From Leptospira selangorensis (GTDB lineage Bacteria > Spirochaetota > Leptospiria > Leptospirales > Leptospiraceae), in assembly GCF_004769405.1 (NCBI RefSeq), contig NZ_RQES01000019.1, positions 248,001 through 312,000 on the forward strand: DNA of 64,000 nt, given 5' to 3'. Below, in pieces: positions 10,142 through 21,935 of this stretch (its first letter is position 1; every line of letters starts with the position of its first letter). Made by a program: the position numbers and the translations under genes. Below the pieces are notes generated by a model, which ran no database searches, had not been told where the DNA came from, and saw nothing but the letters and a program-made list of their open reading frames with translations.

Positions 10142-10172
10142 TGCGGAAAAACTTTAAGGAGTTTTTTCCGCA
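10142..10172. other. Strong hairpin spanning a stop codon between convergent genes
   Basis: TGCGGAAAAACT at 10142-10153 pairs with AGTTTTTTCCGCA at 10160-10172 with a single bulged T. The loop contains the TAA stop of the minus-strand lipoprotein gene, and the arm encodes its last residues. It lies between two convergent genes and may end transcription in both directions, but no T run follows the stem on either strand. Confidence 0.45.
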
Positions 10173-10726
10173 GGAAGAACATGATATACAAAATCAATTT
10201 TGGTCTTTGTATTACCTTTGATCCCTTTTGCAGACCAAGTAAATTCTAAATCTGTAGGAAAAATGGAAGTTTCGTAAGGATATTGACCTAAACGATTTTC
10301 TTTTTTTTGTTTTTCCTTCACCATAGAACCTAGGTAATTAAAAGAACCGATCCAATCTTCTCCAATTTCGAAACCTTCCATTTTACCTTTTACACCTGCA
10401 AATTCATACATTGCAAAGTAGGTCTCTTGGATCTGTTTTCTTTCTTCAGGACTCATCCTACGATTCATTCTGAGGACGAAACCTGGAGTTTCACGAGCGT
10501 GGAAATAAAGATAGTTCCCTAATTCTTCCCATGTATTCGGCTTTTTCGCATTCGGTATATCCACAGAATATTTTTTATTCAATGGAGAAGGTTCTCTGCA
10601 AACTCCGTCTCTAGTAAAATAGTCGCAAAGTTCCACGTTGCTTACGGAAAGAACACTTGGTTCGCAGGCTGCGAATACAAGCAGGGATAATGATGTGAGT
10701 TTAACGTTTTTCCAAAGAGCTAACAT
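10154..10726 (-). CDS. Lipoprotein of unknown function
   Basis: Starting at the ATG at 10726, the 190-residue product has a short signal peptide with lipobox LVFAAC (Cys19). An open frame extends upstream, but that part lies inside the preceding gene and would bury the signal peptide, so I reject it. The start overlaps the end of the DUF4416 gene by 26 nt. The mature part has a conserved-looking block of polar sequence (RMSPEERKQIQETYFAMYEF) and no recognised domain. It is the last gene of the eno-clpP operon and its stop lies in a strong hairpin. Confidence 0.65.
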   Translation of the reverse strand: MLALWKNVKLTSLSLLVFAACEPSVLSVSNVELCDYFTRDGVCREPSPLNKKYSVDIPNAKKPNTWEELGNYLYFHARETPGFVLRMNRRMSPEERKQIQETYFAMYEFAGVKGKMEGFEIGEDWIGSFNYLGSMVKEKQKKENRLGQYPYETSIFPTDLEFTWSAKGIKGNTKTKIDFVYHVLPAEKTP

Positions 10727-11246
10727 AAGATTCTCGTAAATTAGTAAAAAAGTATAAAACTTCGGGATGTTTAAAAAATTCCCAGGCGGAACCTTGAGGG
10801 ATCCATTTTTGTCCCTGGTACGTATAAATGATCTCCGCAAATACTCCATGGAACATATAGATCCTATGTAGATCTTCTTCCAAAGAGGCTAAAACCAGAT
10901 TATAAGGAGTAAGGTAACCTGGAAATATTCTGATAGATTCATCTGATTTATGCAAATGAGTTTGGAATTTGGTACATTCTTTTTGGAGACTAGGAAGTTC
11001 TTCTCTGGAAATCCTTCTTTTTAAAGAAAGTACACGAGTAAATCGTCCGATGGGGGAATCCAGAAAATTCTCAAATTGGTGAGTCCATTTGGGAAGCGGT
11101 TTTGATTCGTATAAGGTTTGAGAAAACGAATCTTCCGCTTTTTCTTTCAAACGATAATAAGCCTCTTCATTTTCGTAGGAAACCACTAGAAAGAAAGAAG
11201 CTGGAAGAGGTTTTTTGGGTTTGGAAGAAGTCTGTTTGGGATTCAC
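10701..11246 (-). CDS. DUF4416 family protein
   Basis: The 181-residue cytoplasmic protein matches the DUF4416 pattern: PASFFLVVSYENEEAYYRLKE near the start, then FPGYLTPYNLVLASLEED, HRIYMFHGVFAEIIYTYQG and a C-terminal YFFTNLRESYVSSL. Family members are found in many bacteria and their function is not established. GTG at 11246 is the first possible start, but no clear Shine-Dalgarno sequence precedes it. It lies 26 nt after the hydrolase gene and overlaps the lipoprotein gene downstream. Confidence 0.75.
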   Translation of the reverse strand: MNPKQTSSKPKKPLPASFFLVVSYENEEAYYRLKEKAEDSFSQTLYESKPLPKWTHQFENFLDSPIGRFTRVLSLKRRISREELPSLQKECTKFQTHLHKSDESIRIFPGYLTPYNLVLASLEEDLHRIYMFHGVFAEIIYTYQGQKWIPQGSAWEFFKHPEVLYFFTNLRESYVSSLEKR

Positions 11247-11272
11247 TTGTTTGGCTTGTTTTAAGCAGCAGA

Positions 11273-12274
11273 TTATAATTTGGAATCGAAATAATCCAGC
11301 AGAATTTTAGTAAGCCAGCGACCATCCGGAAGATCAGGATTTGAATCAGTTACAAATCCGACATGGCCCCCTTGTTTGGTCAGGATCGTTTTTAAGTTCG
11401 GAAGTTTGGACCAGTTAATAGAATTCCATTCGAATAAAGGAACTACCGGATCGTCCTCCGCATGGATCAGAATTCCTGGATGAGTGATGGATTGTATGTA
11501 ATTGATGCAAGAGTTCTTCTTATAATATTCCATAGCACTCGGATATCCGAAAGAAGGAGCAGTGATCATATCATCAAAGTCGAAAAATGTTTTTACCTTC
11601 TTGGAATTTTCTAACTGCAGCGGAGTCAGTTCCAAGATACCTTCTTTGATCTTCTTCTTAAAACTACTTATGAAATGATTCCTATAAAATCTTCCGGAAA
11701 GTGAATCTATAAAATCGCAATTTTTGGCAAGATCCAGAGGAGGGGAAACTGCAGAGAATGCGAGTGACTTATGGTTTCTGGATTCCCCGAAAAATTTTAG
11801 GACGAGGTTTGCGGAGAGAGAAAATCCGGATACATAGATCTTCTTACTCAAATACTCATAGATATAATCCAGAACATCTTGTAAATCTTCAGACTGGCCT
11901 GCGTAATATGATTTTCTAGCAAATCCTCTTCCTCTTCCGCAGTTGCGTAGATTCATACGGATGATCCCGTATCCTCTTTCCAAGGCGGAACTAGCGAGGG
12001 AAACTAAATAAGAACTTTCCGAGTCACCTTCCATTCCATGGATCATGAGTATATAAGTTCCGTTGGAAGGAATAGCGCTCTTACGATAAGAAGAAACTGG
12101 AGGGTTATGTTCTAACCAAAGTTTGTCTCCCGATTCTCCGCTTACAGTGAGAAGAATATCTTCGCAGTAATAAGAAGTCCTAAGTGGATTTTCAGGTGGG
12201 AAAAGAGTATTATAAATTGTTTGAGCGTGTTTGCCCGAAACAAATCTTTTAGGCCGAAAATGAGAGGCTTCCAT
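11273..12274 (-). CDS. YheT-like alpha/beta hydrolase
   Basis: The 333-residue protein is an alpha/beta hydrolase of the YheT/EMB8 (ABHD1/3) group. The N-terminal block [20 protein letters not shown] is characteristic of that family. The oxyanion region is [12 protein letters not shown], the nucleophile elbow is VSGFSLSAN, the acid is in HAEDDPVVP and the histidine in KQGGHVGFV, so the catalytic triad is complete. A lipase or esterase activity is expected; the substrate is unknown. There is no signal peptide. It sits between the 118-residue unknown gene and DUF4416 in the operon headed by eno. Confidence 0.88.
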   Translation of the reverse strand: MEASHFRPKRFVSGKHAQTIYNTLFPPENPLRTSYYCEDILLTVSGESGDKLWLEHNPPVSSYRKSAIPSNGTYILMIHGMEGDSESSYLVSLASSALERGYGIIRMNLRNCGRGRGFARKSYYAGQSEDLQDVLDYIYEYLSKKIYVSGFSLSANLVLKFFGESRNHKSLAFSAVSPPLDLAKNCDFIDSLSGRFYRNHFISSFKKKIKEGILELTPLQLENSKKVKTFFDFDDMITAPSFGYPSAMEYYKKNSCINYIQSITHPGILIHAEDDPVVPLFEWNSINWSKLPNLKTILTKQGGHVGFVTDSNPDLPDGRWLTKILLDYFDSKL

Positions 12275-12277
12275 AGA

Positions 12278-12634
12278 TCAACGGATCTCGTTTTCTTTAA
12301 AAAACTCTTTCCACTCTTCTTCTTGTTCTTTTTTTAAAGGGAATTTTTTATCTAAGAACTTTCTAAATTTTTTTAGAAATGTTTTTCCCTTATCTCTGAT
12401 CTTTGCATCATCCGGAAACATATCTTCTAGATAGAAATTCAAGAATTCATCCAGTTCGAAACCGCCCAGATCGGAGATTAAAATTTTTTCAGAAGTATGT
12501 TCGGGATTCTCGAATAATAACTCGGAGAATTCCAAAAATAGGGAAGGCATTTCTTTTTCGGAAGAGTGTGCTCCTTCCGGAATTGTTTCCAGAAAGGAGC
12601 GAACGGTTTCTTCTAAGGAAGAGGGACCAGACAA
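12278..12634 (-). CDS. Small acidic protein of unknown function
   Basis: I do not recognise this 118-residue protein. It is rich in Glu, Lys and Phe with no signal peptide or membrane segment. The C-terminal half is very charged (KKEQEEEWKEFFKENEIR). A TTG at 12634 is the likely start, 10 nt after the clpP stop, preceded by AAGG. It lies inside the eno to lipoprotein operon, 3 nt ahead of the hydrolase gene. Confidence 0.6.
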   Translation of the reverse strand: MSGPSSLEETVRSFLETIPEGAHSSEKEMPSLFLEFSELLFENPEHTSEKILISDLGGFELDEFLNFYLEDMFPDDAKIRDKGKTFLKKFRKFLDKKFPLKKEQEEEWKEFFKENEIR

Positions 12635-12644
12635 ATGAATGGCC

Positions 12645-13250
12645 TTAGTTGGAAGGTTTAGGGAAGTCTATTGTGGTTGCGAGTGAATCTACGATACCGT
12701 ATTTGATCGCTTCATCTGCATCCATATAATAATCTCTATCCGTATCTTCTTCCAATTTTTCAACAGGATGACCGCAAGCTTCTGCAAGAATTTGATTCAA
12801 TCTTGCTCTGGTTTTTAGGATTTCTTCCGCATGGATTTGCAGATCAGTTGCGGGAGCTACGATCTGTCCACCGATACTCGGTTGGTGGATCATCACTTTA
12901 CCGTTAGGCCAAATAGATCTTTTTCCTTTTACACCGGCTGCTAAAAGAACAGATCCCATAGAAGCAGCAAGTCCCATACATACAGTATGAACAGGAGAAG
13001 TGATCATCTTCATAGTGTCATAGATGGTAAGACCGGAAGTAACAACTCCACCCGGGCTATTGATATAGAATGTAATTTCTTTTCCTGGATCCGCCATTTC
13101 CAGATAGAGTAGTTTGCCTACGATGTCTTTTGCGGATTCGTCAGTAACCGCGCCCCATAAGAAAATTTTTCTATGGTCAATGAACTTTTTGGAAATTTTG
13201 CTACCGGCTAATTCTTCGATTACTTCGGTGATTTTTTCAGTCTCAGACAT
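12645..13250 (-). CDS. clpP: ATP-dependent Clp protease proteolytic subunit ClpP
   Basis: ClpP forms the barrel-shaped serine protease that degrades proteins unfolded by ClpA, ClpX or ClpC. The 201-residue product has the nucleophile Ser in [11 protein letters not shown], the His in [10 protein letters not shown] and the Asp within [19 protein letters not shown]. The start at 13250 is chosen because AAGGGAG lies 6 nt upstream; a longer frame would run into the upstream gene. The strand turn [10 protein letters not shown] is typical. No clpX lies next to it. The position downstream of eno and ftsB suggests co-transcription. Confidence 0.95.
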   Translation of the reverse strand: MSETEKITEVIEELAGSKISKKFIDHRKIFLWGAVTDESAKDIVGKLLYLEMADPGKEITFYINSPGGVVTSGLTIYDTMKMITSPVHTVCMGLAASMGSVLLAAGVKGKRSIWPNGKVMIHQPSIGGQIVAPATDLQIHAEEILKTRARLNQILAEACGHPVEKLEEDTDRDYYMDADEAIKYGIVDSLATTIDFPKPSN

Positions 13251-13260
13251 TCTGGCTCCC

Positions 13261-13725
13261 TTAAGCAGCGGTTCGTTCTTCCAGTTTCTTCCTCCGTAAT
13301 TTCCTGAAAACTCCAATAAATACGAAAGCTACAAAGGAAACGTAAAAAAAGCGAAGTAACTGGATCGGAGGGACCGGCATATCACGGTCCGCTCTTAAAG
13401 CAATTAGACGGGAGGCAAGGACCGGACGATTCTCCGCTTTTGGTTCTGGCTCCCTAAATTTGATAATTTGTGCGTTTTCGGAGAGAAGATAATATTTTCT
13501 GGCTTCTTTCTCCAAGGCGAGCTTATCATCTCGTAGAAGTTTTTGCCTTTCTTCTAATTGTCTATTCTCATACTCCAGTCTTTCCACATCCAAACGAAGG
13601 CTGGAAAGACTGGTTTCTAGGGTAGACCTGACGACCAAACCTGACTCTCCTAGTACCGTGAAATAAAACATTCCGGAAAGGAAAAGCAGAAGTAAAAACA
13701 GTTTGTTCGCCAGATTTATGCCCAT
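13261..13725 (-). CDS. Septum formation initiator family protein (FtsB/DivIC-like)
   Basis: The 154-residue protein has an N-terminal transmembrane segment (residues about 7-27), a coiled coil (about 35-75; [20 protein letters not shown]) and the [17 protein letters not shown] motif, which matches the FtsB/DivIC pattern. Such proteins link early and late divisome parts with FtsL and FtsQ. Unusually, a second hydrophobic segment lies near the C-terminus (about 120-140), so this version may span the membrane twice. As in E. coli, it directly follows eno (6 nt after its stop), a well-known gene order that supports the call. Confidence 0.75.
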   Translation of the reverse strand: MGINLANKLFLLLLFLSGMFYFTVLGESGLVVRSTLETSLSSLRLDVERLEYENRQLEERQKLLRDDKLALEKEARKYYLLSENAQIIKFREPEPKAENRPVLASRLIALRADRDMPVPPIQLLRFFYVSFVAFVFIGVFRKLRRKKLEERTAA

Positions 13726-13731
13726 AGAAGT

Positions 13732-15840
<2,109 letters not shown>

Positions 15841-15846
15841 GAAAGA

Positions 15847-16839
15847 ATGAAAGTTCTGACTAAAATTTCAGAAATCAAGGACTTAATCTCGGATCGAAAT
15901 CCAGAAATTTTCAGTCTTCCTCTTGAGTTTTCGGAGAAGGTGGATATAGATCCTTCTTATTCTTATACAATCCAAAATGAATTCCAGGTAGAAGGTAAGG
16001 CCACCTTTGAAAATAAGGAATCCGTAATTAAAGTAAGTCCGTCTCAGAATGGAAGATCAGGATTTAGCTGGAACGGAATTCGATACGATCTGGATAGCCA
16101 GAATTGTATTAAAGGAAATCATAATATACAATTGGGAGAAGTTAAGGTAATAGAACATCCTCTCGCCTGGATGTTGGCTTTTGGCGTGTATGCCGATTTT
16201 ACTTTGAGCGAATCCAGTTTTCCCACTTTCGATTTTTGCGATCGTGTTTATATGGACCCATCTAAAGGAAATCTGAAAAGATTGGAGAAAAGAAAGAAAA
16301 TCTCGGTATCTTCTCCATTTGCTTTAGTTTGGGAGAAGGGTTATTGTGTTTTGGAGCCGGCGGCCCAGGAGTCAGAAGGCCTTTTGATAGATCATCAAGT
16401 GGAATACCCTGGAACCACAGTAGGAAAATCCAGGATCGTGACAGAACTCACAGCGGAGAATTTTTCTTATTTTGGAGATGCAAGAACCACCGCATTCCGT
16501 AACAAAAAGGACGCAGAAAATTTTTATCAGATAGGACTTGCCGGCGGATTAAAAGATTACCCCTTTACCTTGGAAAACGTATTACTTTTAGATGAAGATA
16601 AAATTTATAATATTCGGGGAAAATTTAAGGATCCAAGATCGGATTATAATTACGAATTCATATGTCACGAGCTAATCGATATCATCTCTTGGTTACGTTT
16701 TGTAGAAGAAAAATATGAAGGGAAATTTTTCGGAAAGATGACAACCTTCCTTTTTGATCATCACAAACAGATAGATATTGCTCAATTTTCCTGTGATCCG
16801 GAAGAATTAGAAAAATATGGGATCAGGATCGGAAATTAA
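15847..16839 (+). CDS. LpxC-like UDP-3-O-acyl-N-acetylglucosamine deacetylase (divergent)
   Basis: LpxC removes the N-acetyl group in the committed step of lipid A synthesis. This 330-residue protein follows the LpxC plan. The zinc and acid motif is VIEHPLAWML (Glu103, His104, as in the EH of LpxC). The C-terminal half has ARTTAFRNKKDAENF, GLAGGLKDYP and NYEFICHELIDII, where His274 and Asp278 keep the zinc-ligand spacing of LpxC. His305 or His306 in FDHHKQID could replace the general-acid His. The N-terminal GVGLHSG motif is poorly conserved and the length is above the usual 300. It may be the only LpxC or a paralogue with a different sugar nucleotide. Confidence 0.75.
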   Translation: MKVLTKISEIKDLISDRNPEIFSLPLEFSEKVDIDPSYSYTIQNEFQVEGKATFENKESVIKVSPSQNGRSGFSWNGIRYDLDSQNCIKGNHNIQLGEVKVIEHPLAWMLAFGVYADFTLSESSFPTFDFCDRVYMDPSKGNLKRLEKRKKISVSSPFALVWEKGYCVLEPAAQESEGLLIDHQVEYPGTTVGKSRIVTELTAENFSYFGDARTTAFRNKKDAENFYQIGLAGGLKDYPFTLENVLLLDEDKIYNIRGKFKDPRSDYNYEFICHELIDIISWLRFVEEKYEGKFFGKMTTFLFDHHKQIDIAQFSCDPEELEKYGIRIGN

Positions 16840-16941
16840 TTTCGGGCAAGTGATTTCCAAAAGCCTAAAACTACTTGTAATAGAAACGGTTCCGTTTTAA
16901 AAAATCAAAACAGTCAAAAATTTTCTCAGAAGAGGTTTCCA

Positions 16942-17322
16942 ATGCGGATCGGAATATTACCGCTCTTATTTATCCTAACGATCGCAATAAATTGCGTAGC
17001 GTTAAATACTACCGGATTAACGAATCGTTATAAAGGGAGTGAGGCAAAGGATAAAATAAAAGATGCGGCGACTGTCGCAGCTCAATTATACGCGATTTCT
17101 ACAGGTGATTTTACAGGGACCACATATATAAATAATATCGTTCTTCCTCCTATTTTGGCAGGAATTAAGCCTGGTGAATACTATGCTAAGGACGATGTGA
17201 ATGCATGTGTGGACGAGATTAAATTATTCGGTGCTCTGGGTCTTGCCCCTACAATAGGCGTTCTATTCGGGCAATGTTCAAACCTACAGCCTGATAATAA
17301 TGTCTACGGAAATGTAAACTAG
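16942..17322 (+). CDS. Small TRL-like lipoprotein of unknown function
   Basis: The 126-residue product has a signal peptide ending in lipobox TIAINC (Cys18). The mature part contains [20 protein letters not shown], an alanine-rich helix and two further cysteines (VNACVDEIK and FGQCSN) that may form a disulphide. It looks like one of the small Leptospira-specific lipoprotein families with many paralogues, but I cannot name it with certainty. It lies 102 nt after the LpxC-like gene and 106 nt before lepA. Confidence 0.65.
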   Translation: MRIGILPLLFILTIAINCVALNTTGLTNRYKGSEAKDKIKDAATVAAQLYAISTGDFTGTTYINNIVLPPILAGIKPGEYYAKDDVNACVDEIKLFGALGLAPTIGVLFGQCSNLQPDNNVYGNVN

Positions 17323-17374
17323 ATTTACTTTTCATCTTATCTCCTCGGTTCCTAGAGGGGCCGGGGACAAATTT

Positions 17375-17400
17375 CCCCCAGTAAAAGGCTTTTCAGGGGG
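17375..17400 (+). repeat. GC-rich hairpin in the lepA leader
   Basis: CCCCC at 17375 and GGGGG at 17396 flank a nested AAAAG/CTTTT repeat 28 nt before the lepA start. No T run follows, so it is more likely a leader structure than a terminator. Confidence 0.3.
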
Positions 17401-17428
17401 TCCGTCTCGCTGGACTTTGTTTTTAGCA

Positions 17429-19234
17429 ATGTCCGATCGCCAACAATTCATCCGCAATTTCTCAATTATCGCCCATATTGACCACGGTAAGTCTACTCTA
17501 GCTGACAGACTTTTGGAAATAGGCAGAATCACTGATGATCGGACAAAAAAAGATCAGATCCTGGACTCTATGGATATAGAGAGGGAGAGAGGGATCACGA
17601 TCAAGGCGAACAACGCCACATTCAATTATACCGCTGCTGACGGTAATACTTATACAATGAACCTGATCGATACTCCCGGCCACGTGGATTTTACGTACGA
17701 AGTATCCAGATCCTTAAAAGCCTGCGAAGGTGTGCTTCTTATTGTAGATGCTAGCCAAGGAGTAGAGGCTCAAACCTTGGCGAACCTATATCTTGCAATG
17801 GAGCAAGACTTAGCAATCATTCCGGTCATGAATAAAGTGGATCTTCCCGCAGCAGACGTAGAGAAGACCAAACTTCAAATCGAAGATAGTTTAGGTTTGG
17901 ATGCGGAGAATGCAGTGGCGATTTCCGCAAAAACAGGACTGAATGTCCAAGCTGTTCTGGAAGAAATCACAAAACAAATTCCTGCTCCTAAAGGAGATCC
18001 GAAAGCTCCTCTTAAAGCACTTATCTATGATTCTTATTTCGATCCTTATATGGGTGTTGTGATCAAGATCAGAGTATTCAATGGTACCGTAAAAAAAGGG
18101 GACCGAATTCTTTTGATGAGTAGCCAAAAGGATTTTACAGTCAACGAAGTTGGTATCAAAGGAATTGGTTTAACTCCTACAGACTCTCTTACAGCAGGAG
18201 AAGTGGGATATATTATTGCAGGTATCAAAAAAGTTTCTGATGCAAGAACCGGGGATACGGTTACATTATTCTCTAATCCGAGTGCAGAAGCAGTTCCTGG
18301 TTATAAAGACGCAAAACCTATGGTGTTTGCCGGATTATTTCCTATTATGGGAGAACAATTCGAAGAACTAGTGGATGCGATCGAAAAAATGAAACTGAAC
18401 GATGCAGCTCTCGTATATGAAAAAGAAAGTTCTGCTGCGTTAGGATTCGGATTCAGGGTAGGGTATCTAGGACTTCTCCATATGGAGATCGTACAGGAAA
18501 GATTAGAAAGAGAATTCAATCTTGACCTGATCACAACCGCACCCTCCGTAAAATATACGATCCGAATGAAAAACGGAGAAGTATTCGATATAGATAACCC
18601 TTCTAAGTTTCCGGATCCTGTTTTTATAGAAGCTACGGAAGAACCTTATGTAAAAGCTTCCATCATCACTCCGAATGAATACGTAGGAAATATCATGTCC
18701 TTGGCGATTGATAAAAGGGGAGTTCAGTTGGATACAGTGTATCTTTCTCAAGATAAGGTGCAGTTGACTTATGAGATCCCTCTCGCCGAGCTAATTTTCG
18801 AATTTTATGATAAACTAAAATCTCTAACCAGAGGATACGCTTCTTTGGATTATGAGCCTTGCGGATATAAGGCATCCAGACTTGTTAAAATGGACATTCT
18901 GGTAAACGGAGAATCTGTGGATGCTCTTTCTATGATTGTTCATTCTTCCAAAGCGGAATCTCGTGGAAGAGAGATCATAGAAAAATTGAAAGAGATCATT
19001 CCACGCCACCAATTTATGATCCCGATCCAAGCTGCAGTGGGGGGAAAAATCCTCGCCAGAGAAAGTATTTCTGCTCTTCGTAAAAACGTAACAGCTAAAT
19101 GTTACGGCGGAGATATCACACGTAAGAAAAAACTTTTAGAGAAGCAGAAAGAAGGGAAGAAGAGGATGAAACAGATCGGAAACGTGGAAATCCCTCAAGA
19201 AGCTTTCCTTGCAGTCTTAAAGACCGGGGATTAA
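17429..19234 (+). CDS. lepA: Elongation factor 4 (LepA)
   Basis: LepA is a translation GTPase that acts on stalled or assembling ribosomes. The 601-residue product has G1 [10 protein letters not shown], the switch I region [15 protein letters not shown]3 DTPGHVDF, G4 MNKVDLP and the characteristic C-terminal domain ending in [20 protein letters not shown]. It lacks the EF-G domain IV, as expected. The ATG at 17429 is preferred to a TTG 12 nt upstream in the same frame because [20 protein letters not shown] is the normal N-terminus. The PLP-fold gene follows after 5 nt. Confidence 0.96.
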   Translation: MSDRQQFIRNFSIIAHIDHGKSTLADRLLEIGRITDDRTKKDQILDSMDIERERGITIKANNATFNYTAADGNTYTMNLIDTPGHVDFTYEVSRSLKACEGVLLIVDASQGVEAQTLANLYLAMEQDLAIIPVMNKVDLPAADVEKTKLQIEDSLGLDAENAVAISAKTGLNVQAVLEEITKQIPAPKGDPKAPLKALIYDSYFDPYMGVVIKIRVFNGTVKKGDRILLMSSQKDFTVNEVGIKGIGLTPTDSLTAGEVGYIIAGIKKVSDARTGDTVTLFSNPSAEAVPGYKDAKPMVFAGLFPIMGEQFEELVDAIEKMKLNDAALVYEKESSAALGFGFRVGYLGLLHMEIVQERLEREFNLDLITTAPSVKYTIRMKNGEVFDIDNPSKFPDPVFIEATEEPYVKASIITPNEYVGNIMSLAIDKRGVQLDTVYLSQDKVQLTYEIPLAELIFEFYDKLKSLTRGYASLDYEPCGYKASRLVKMDILVNGESVDALSMIVHSSKAESRGREIIEKLKEIIPRHQFMIPIQAAVGGKILARESISALRKNVTAKCYGGDITRKKKLLEKQKEGKKRMKQIGNVEIPQEAFLAVLKTGD

Positions 19235-19239
19235 TTTTT

Positions 19240-20211
19240 ATGGAGGATCCTAGGATTCTCCCATTCCAAATACCCATCCAATATTTCGGAAAGATGGGAA
19301 ATTCAGATCTTTATATCAAACGAGAGGATCGGATCTTCTTTTCCCAAGGAACTAAGATCCGAAAACTCTGGGGGATTTATAATTCTTTAGTCGAGAAGGT
19401 CGGAAGAGAAAATATCCGAAAAATCGTTCTGCAAGGGAATTTGCATTCTAACGCTGTGCTGGCCGGTTGCCTATTCTTTCAATGGGCTAAAATACCTACA
19501 AAAGTTTTCGGATATTCCAGAGATATAAATCTAAAAAGCCCTGCTTCTATTTTAGTCAGACGATTCTCCGAATCTGAAATTTTGGAAACCAGAGTAAATT
19601 GGCTTAAAAAAAGAGAAAGTATCTCGGGGACCTTAAAACCGGTAATGTTATTAAACAATCCTGAAATTTCCTTTGATGAATATGTTTTATTTGAATCTAC
19701 TAAAGAGAAGGGAACTTTTTATCTTCCGGAATATCTTTTTTGTTCTGAATCTTTTTTCGGCTTGGATTTGCTTTGGAAGGAAACTTCTTATTCAGAATTC
19801 GATTCTATTTTTTTAGATTTAGGCACTGGGCTTACCTGGTTATCCGCATTAAAACATTCTTCTATTTTGCCTCCCGTATATGGATTAAGTTTGGGTTTAA
19901 AATTACCAAAGTTAAGATCCTGGTTGGAAGAAAGGATCCAGAACTTATCTTTTCCATTTGAGCTTTCCTGGAAGAATATTTTCGATGCAAGGGAGATTGA
20001 TCCGAAAAATTCCTATAAGTTCGGAGAGATGGACCGGTTCTGGGAAGAATTAAGTAAAAACTATTTTAAAAGATCGGGAATTTATTTCGAACCCGTATAT
20101 TCTGCGAAGTCTATTCGGATCTTGGAGGAATTGATCCAAAAAGAAATTTTGAAAGGAAAGATCCTGTATATACACCAAGGAGGAAATCTCCAATCTTTTA
20201 CGGGGATATAA
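19240..20211 (+). CDS. PLP-dependent protein of the ACC deaminase/D-cysteine desulfhydrase fold, divergent
   Basis: The 323-residue protein resembles the fold-type II PLP enzymes that deaminate 1-aminocyclopropane-1-carboxylate or D-cysteine. The N-terminal block reads LYIKREDRIFFSQGTKIRKL, where Lys39 would be the PLP lysine. The substrate-binding segment QSNH is replaced by HSNA (LQGNLHSNAVLAG), and the glycine-rich phosphate loop reads LDLGTGLTWL. These changes make a standard deaminase or desulfhydrase activity uncertain. It begins 5 nt after lepA, so it is probably translated from the same mRNA. Confidence 0.65.
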   Translation: MEDPRILPFQIPIQYFGKMGNSDLYIKREDRIFFSQGTKIRKLWGIYNSLVEKVGRENIRKIVLQGNLHSNAVLAGCLFFQWAKIPTKVFGYSRDINLKSPASILVRRFSESEILETRVNWLKKRESISGTLKPVMLLNNPEISFDEYVLFESTKEKGTFYLPEYLFCSESFFGLDLLWKETSYSEFDSIFLDLGTGLTWLSALKHSSILPPVYGLSLGLKLPKLRSWLEERIQNLSFPFELSWKNIFDAREIDPKNSYKFGEMDRFWEELSKNYFKRSGIYFEPVYSAKSIRILEELIQKEILKGKILYIHQGGNLQSFTGI

Positions 20212-20329
20212 GGTGTTCCTATTCTCTGATATTTTATTTTGGCCTTAAGACTTGCTCGAAAAAAGGCTTTATTAAATTTTTCTCCCTTTTAGTTTTCCCG
20301 AAACTACTTTAACTATATTGGCTTTGTTT

Positions 20330-21910
20330 ATGAAATACAGACTTTTAACCCTATCGATCTTTTCTTTCTACTTTATAAGTTCCGGTTTGTTATCTAATCC
20401 GGTAACAGAAGACAAATTTGCCGAAGAATTAAAATTCATCGATGTCTCTATAAAAGAGGCGAATCGATTGAGCTTTGATCCCAAAAAATTTGATGAAAGA
20501 TTGGGGTATATCAAGGCCTCTCAAAAAATATTAGCTTCTTTAGAACCTCCTAAGTTTTTACTGCCCGCAGAACAATCTTACAAGATCTTAGATTCAATAC
20601 CTAGTACTTATATAAAATCGAATGAACCGGATGAAACACCTTTCGGGACCCAATGGGCAGATATCCCTTTTTCTAAGGAAGATTTTTCTAATATATTCAA
20701 GATGGTGCTGGAAAAGAATAAACCTGAGAATTATAGAAATGTCACTTTGTTAGCTGTGAATGGTCTATTTGCTTCTTACGATCCGGATTCAAAGATTTTT
20801 TCAGATCAAATGCAGCAGTCGGCTTTCGGTGTCGGCGTTAAATTAGGTTCCGATTCCTTAGGAAGGATATTTATAGAAAAGATCGATGAAAATTCTCCTA
20901 GCGAAAAAGCAGGATTAACAATCGATGATCAAATTTTAAGCGTAAACGAGATCCGAGTAACTGGTAAAAACCCTGAATTTGTTGAAAGTCTTTTGGAAGG
21001 AAAAGAGAAAACAAAATTAAAACTCAGCTTTATAAGATCTGGGTTGAATTCAGAAAAAACGATTACTATTAGTACGGAACCAGAGCCTGTTCTCTCGCAA
21101 AATTTACAGAGTAAGGTATTCGGAAAAAAATCCCAAATCGCATATATACGAATTTTATCTTTTAATAATGTTTCGGAAGATAAAAGACCATTGGACGCGC
21201 TTGTTACAGAAGAATTCAAAAAGATAATAGAGGAATCCAAGGTTAAGGGAAATAAAATCCAAGGTATTGTTCTCGATTTACGACAAAATCAGGGTGGGTT
21301 TCTAAATTTATGTATTTCGGTCGCTGATCTTTTTTTGAAATCCGGGATCGTAACGGATAGAAGGGAAAAAAACCGTAGTCCCGACACTGTTTATGCTAGT
21401 CCGAGTCAGATTACCGATATTCCCTTATTTGTACTCATTAATTATAGGACAGCTGTAGGTGCGGAGTTGGTAGCGGGTGCGTTACGTGCCAATTATCGAG
21501 CGGTACTAATCGGAGAACCTAGTTATGGTTCCGCAGCAATCCATAAGTTAAGTATGCATCCAGCGAATGCGATGAATGAAAAATATTATTTAAAAGTTTG
21601 GGCTGGGCAGTTCTCGTTGCCAACTGGAGAGTCGCTTGAAGGGCGTGGCATCCAGCCGGATATCCTGGTTTCGGAAGCAGAGAATGGGAAATTTCCTTTT
21701 CGTAAAAGAAAAAAGGGAAATGTTTTAAATCCTGGAGCTGATCTGAGTCCTATCACATTTCGATTGTTAAACTCGTATTCGAAAGAAATGTTATTAAAAG
21801 CGGAGAATATTTCAAAATCCGTTTCTTCAGGAAAAAATCATTCCGAGATCCTTTTGAACAAAATGATTGCTGCTGTTGAATATTTATTGCTCGAGACGGA
21901 AGCTAAGTGA
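20330..21910 (+). CDS. S41-family peptidase homologue with PDZ domain, catalytic dyad apparently lost
   Basis: The 526-residue product has a signal peptide (residues 1-22), an N-terminal helical part, a PDZ domain (about 160-250; AFGVGVKLGSD, SEKAGLTIDDQIL) and a C-terminal-processing-protease domain with VLDLRQNQGGFLN. Family members use a Ser-Lys dyad within SASASE and GxPTFGKG. Here the matching segments read TAVGAE and GEPSYGSAA, so the Ser aligns with Val and the Lys with Ser. The fold is otherwise intact (ELVAGALRANYRAVLIGE, LEGRGIQPDI). It is probably a secreted pseudoprotease or PDZ adaptor. The ATG at 20330 is preferred to a TTG 12 nt upstream. Confidence 0.75.
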   Translation: MKYRLLTLSIFSFYFISSGLLSNPVTEDKFAEELKFIDVSIKEANRLSFDPKKFDERLGYIKASQKILASLEPPKFLLPAEQSYKILDSIPSTYIKSNEPDETPFGTQWADIPFSKEDFSNIFKMVLEKNKPENYRNVTLLAVNGLFASYDPDSKIFSDQMQQSAFGVGVKLGSDSLGRIFIEKIDENSPSEKAGLTIDDQILSVNEIRVTGKNPEFVESLLEGKEKTKLKLSFIRSGLNSEKTITISTEPEPVLSQNLQSKVFGKKSQIAYIRILSFNNVSEDKRPLDALVTEEFKKIIEESKVKGNKIQGIVLDLRQNQGGFLNLCISVADLFLKSGIVTDRREKNRSPDTVYASPSQITDIPLFVLINYRTAVGAELVAGALRANYRAVLIGEPSYGSAAIHKLSMHPANAMNEKYYLKVWAGQFSLPTGESLEGRGIQPDILVSEAENGKFPFRKRKKGNVLNPGADLSPITFRLLNSYSKEMLLKAENISKSVSSGKNHSEILLNKMIAAVEYLLLETEAK

Positions 21911-21935
21911 TCTCTTAATTCGTTTTCAAAACAAA

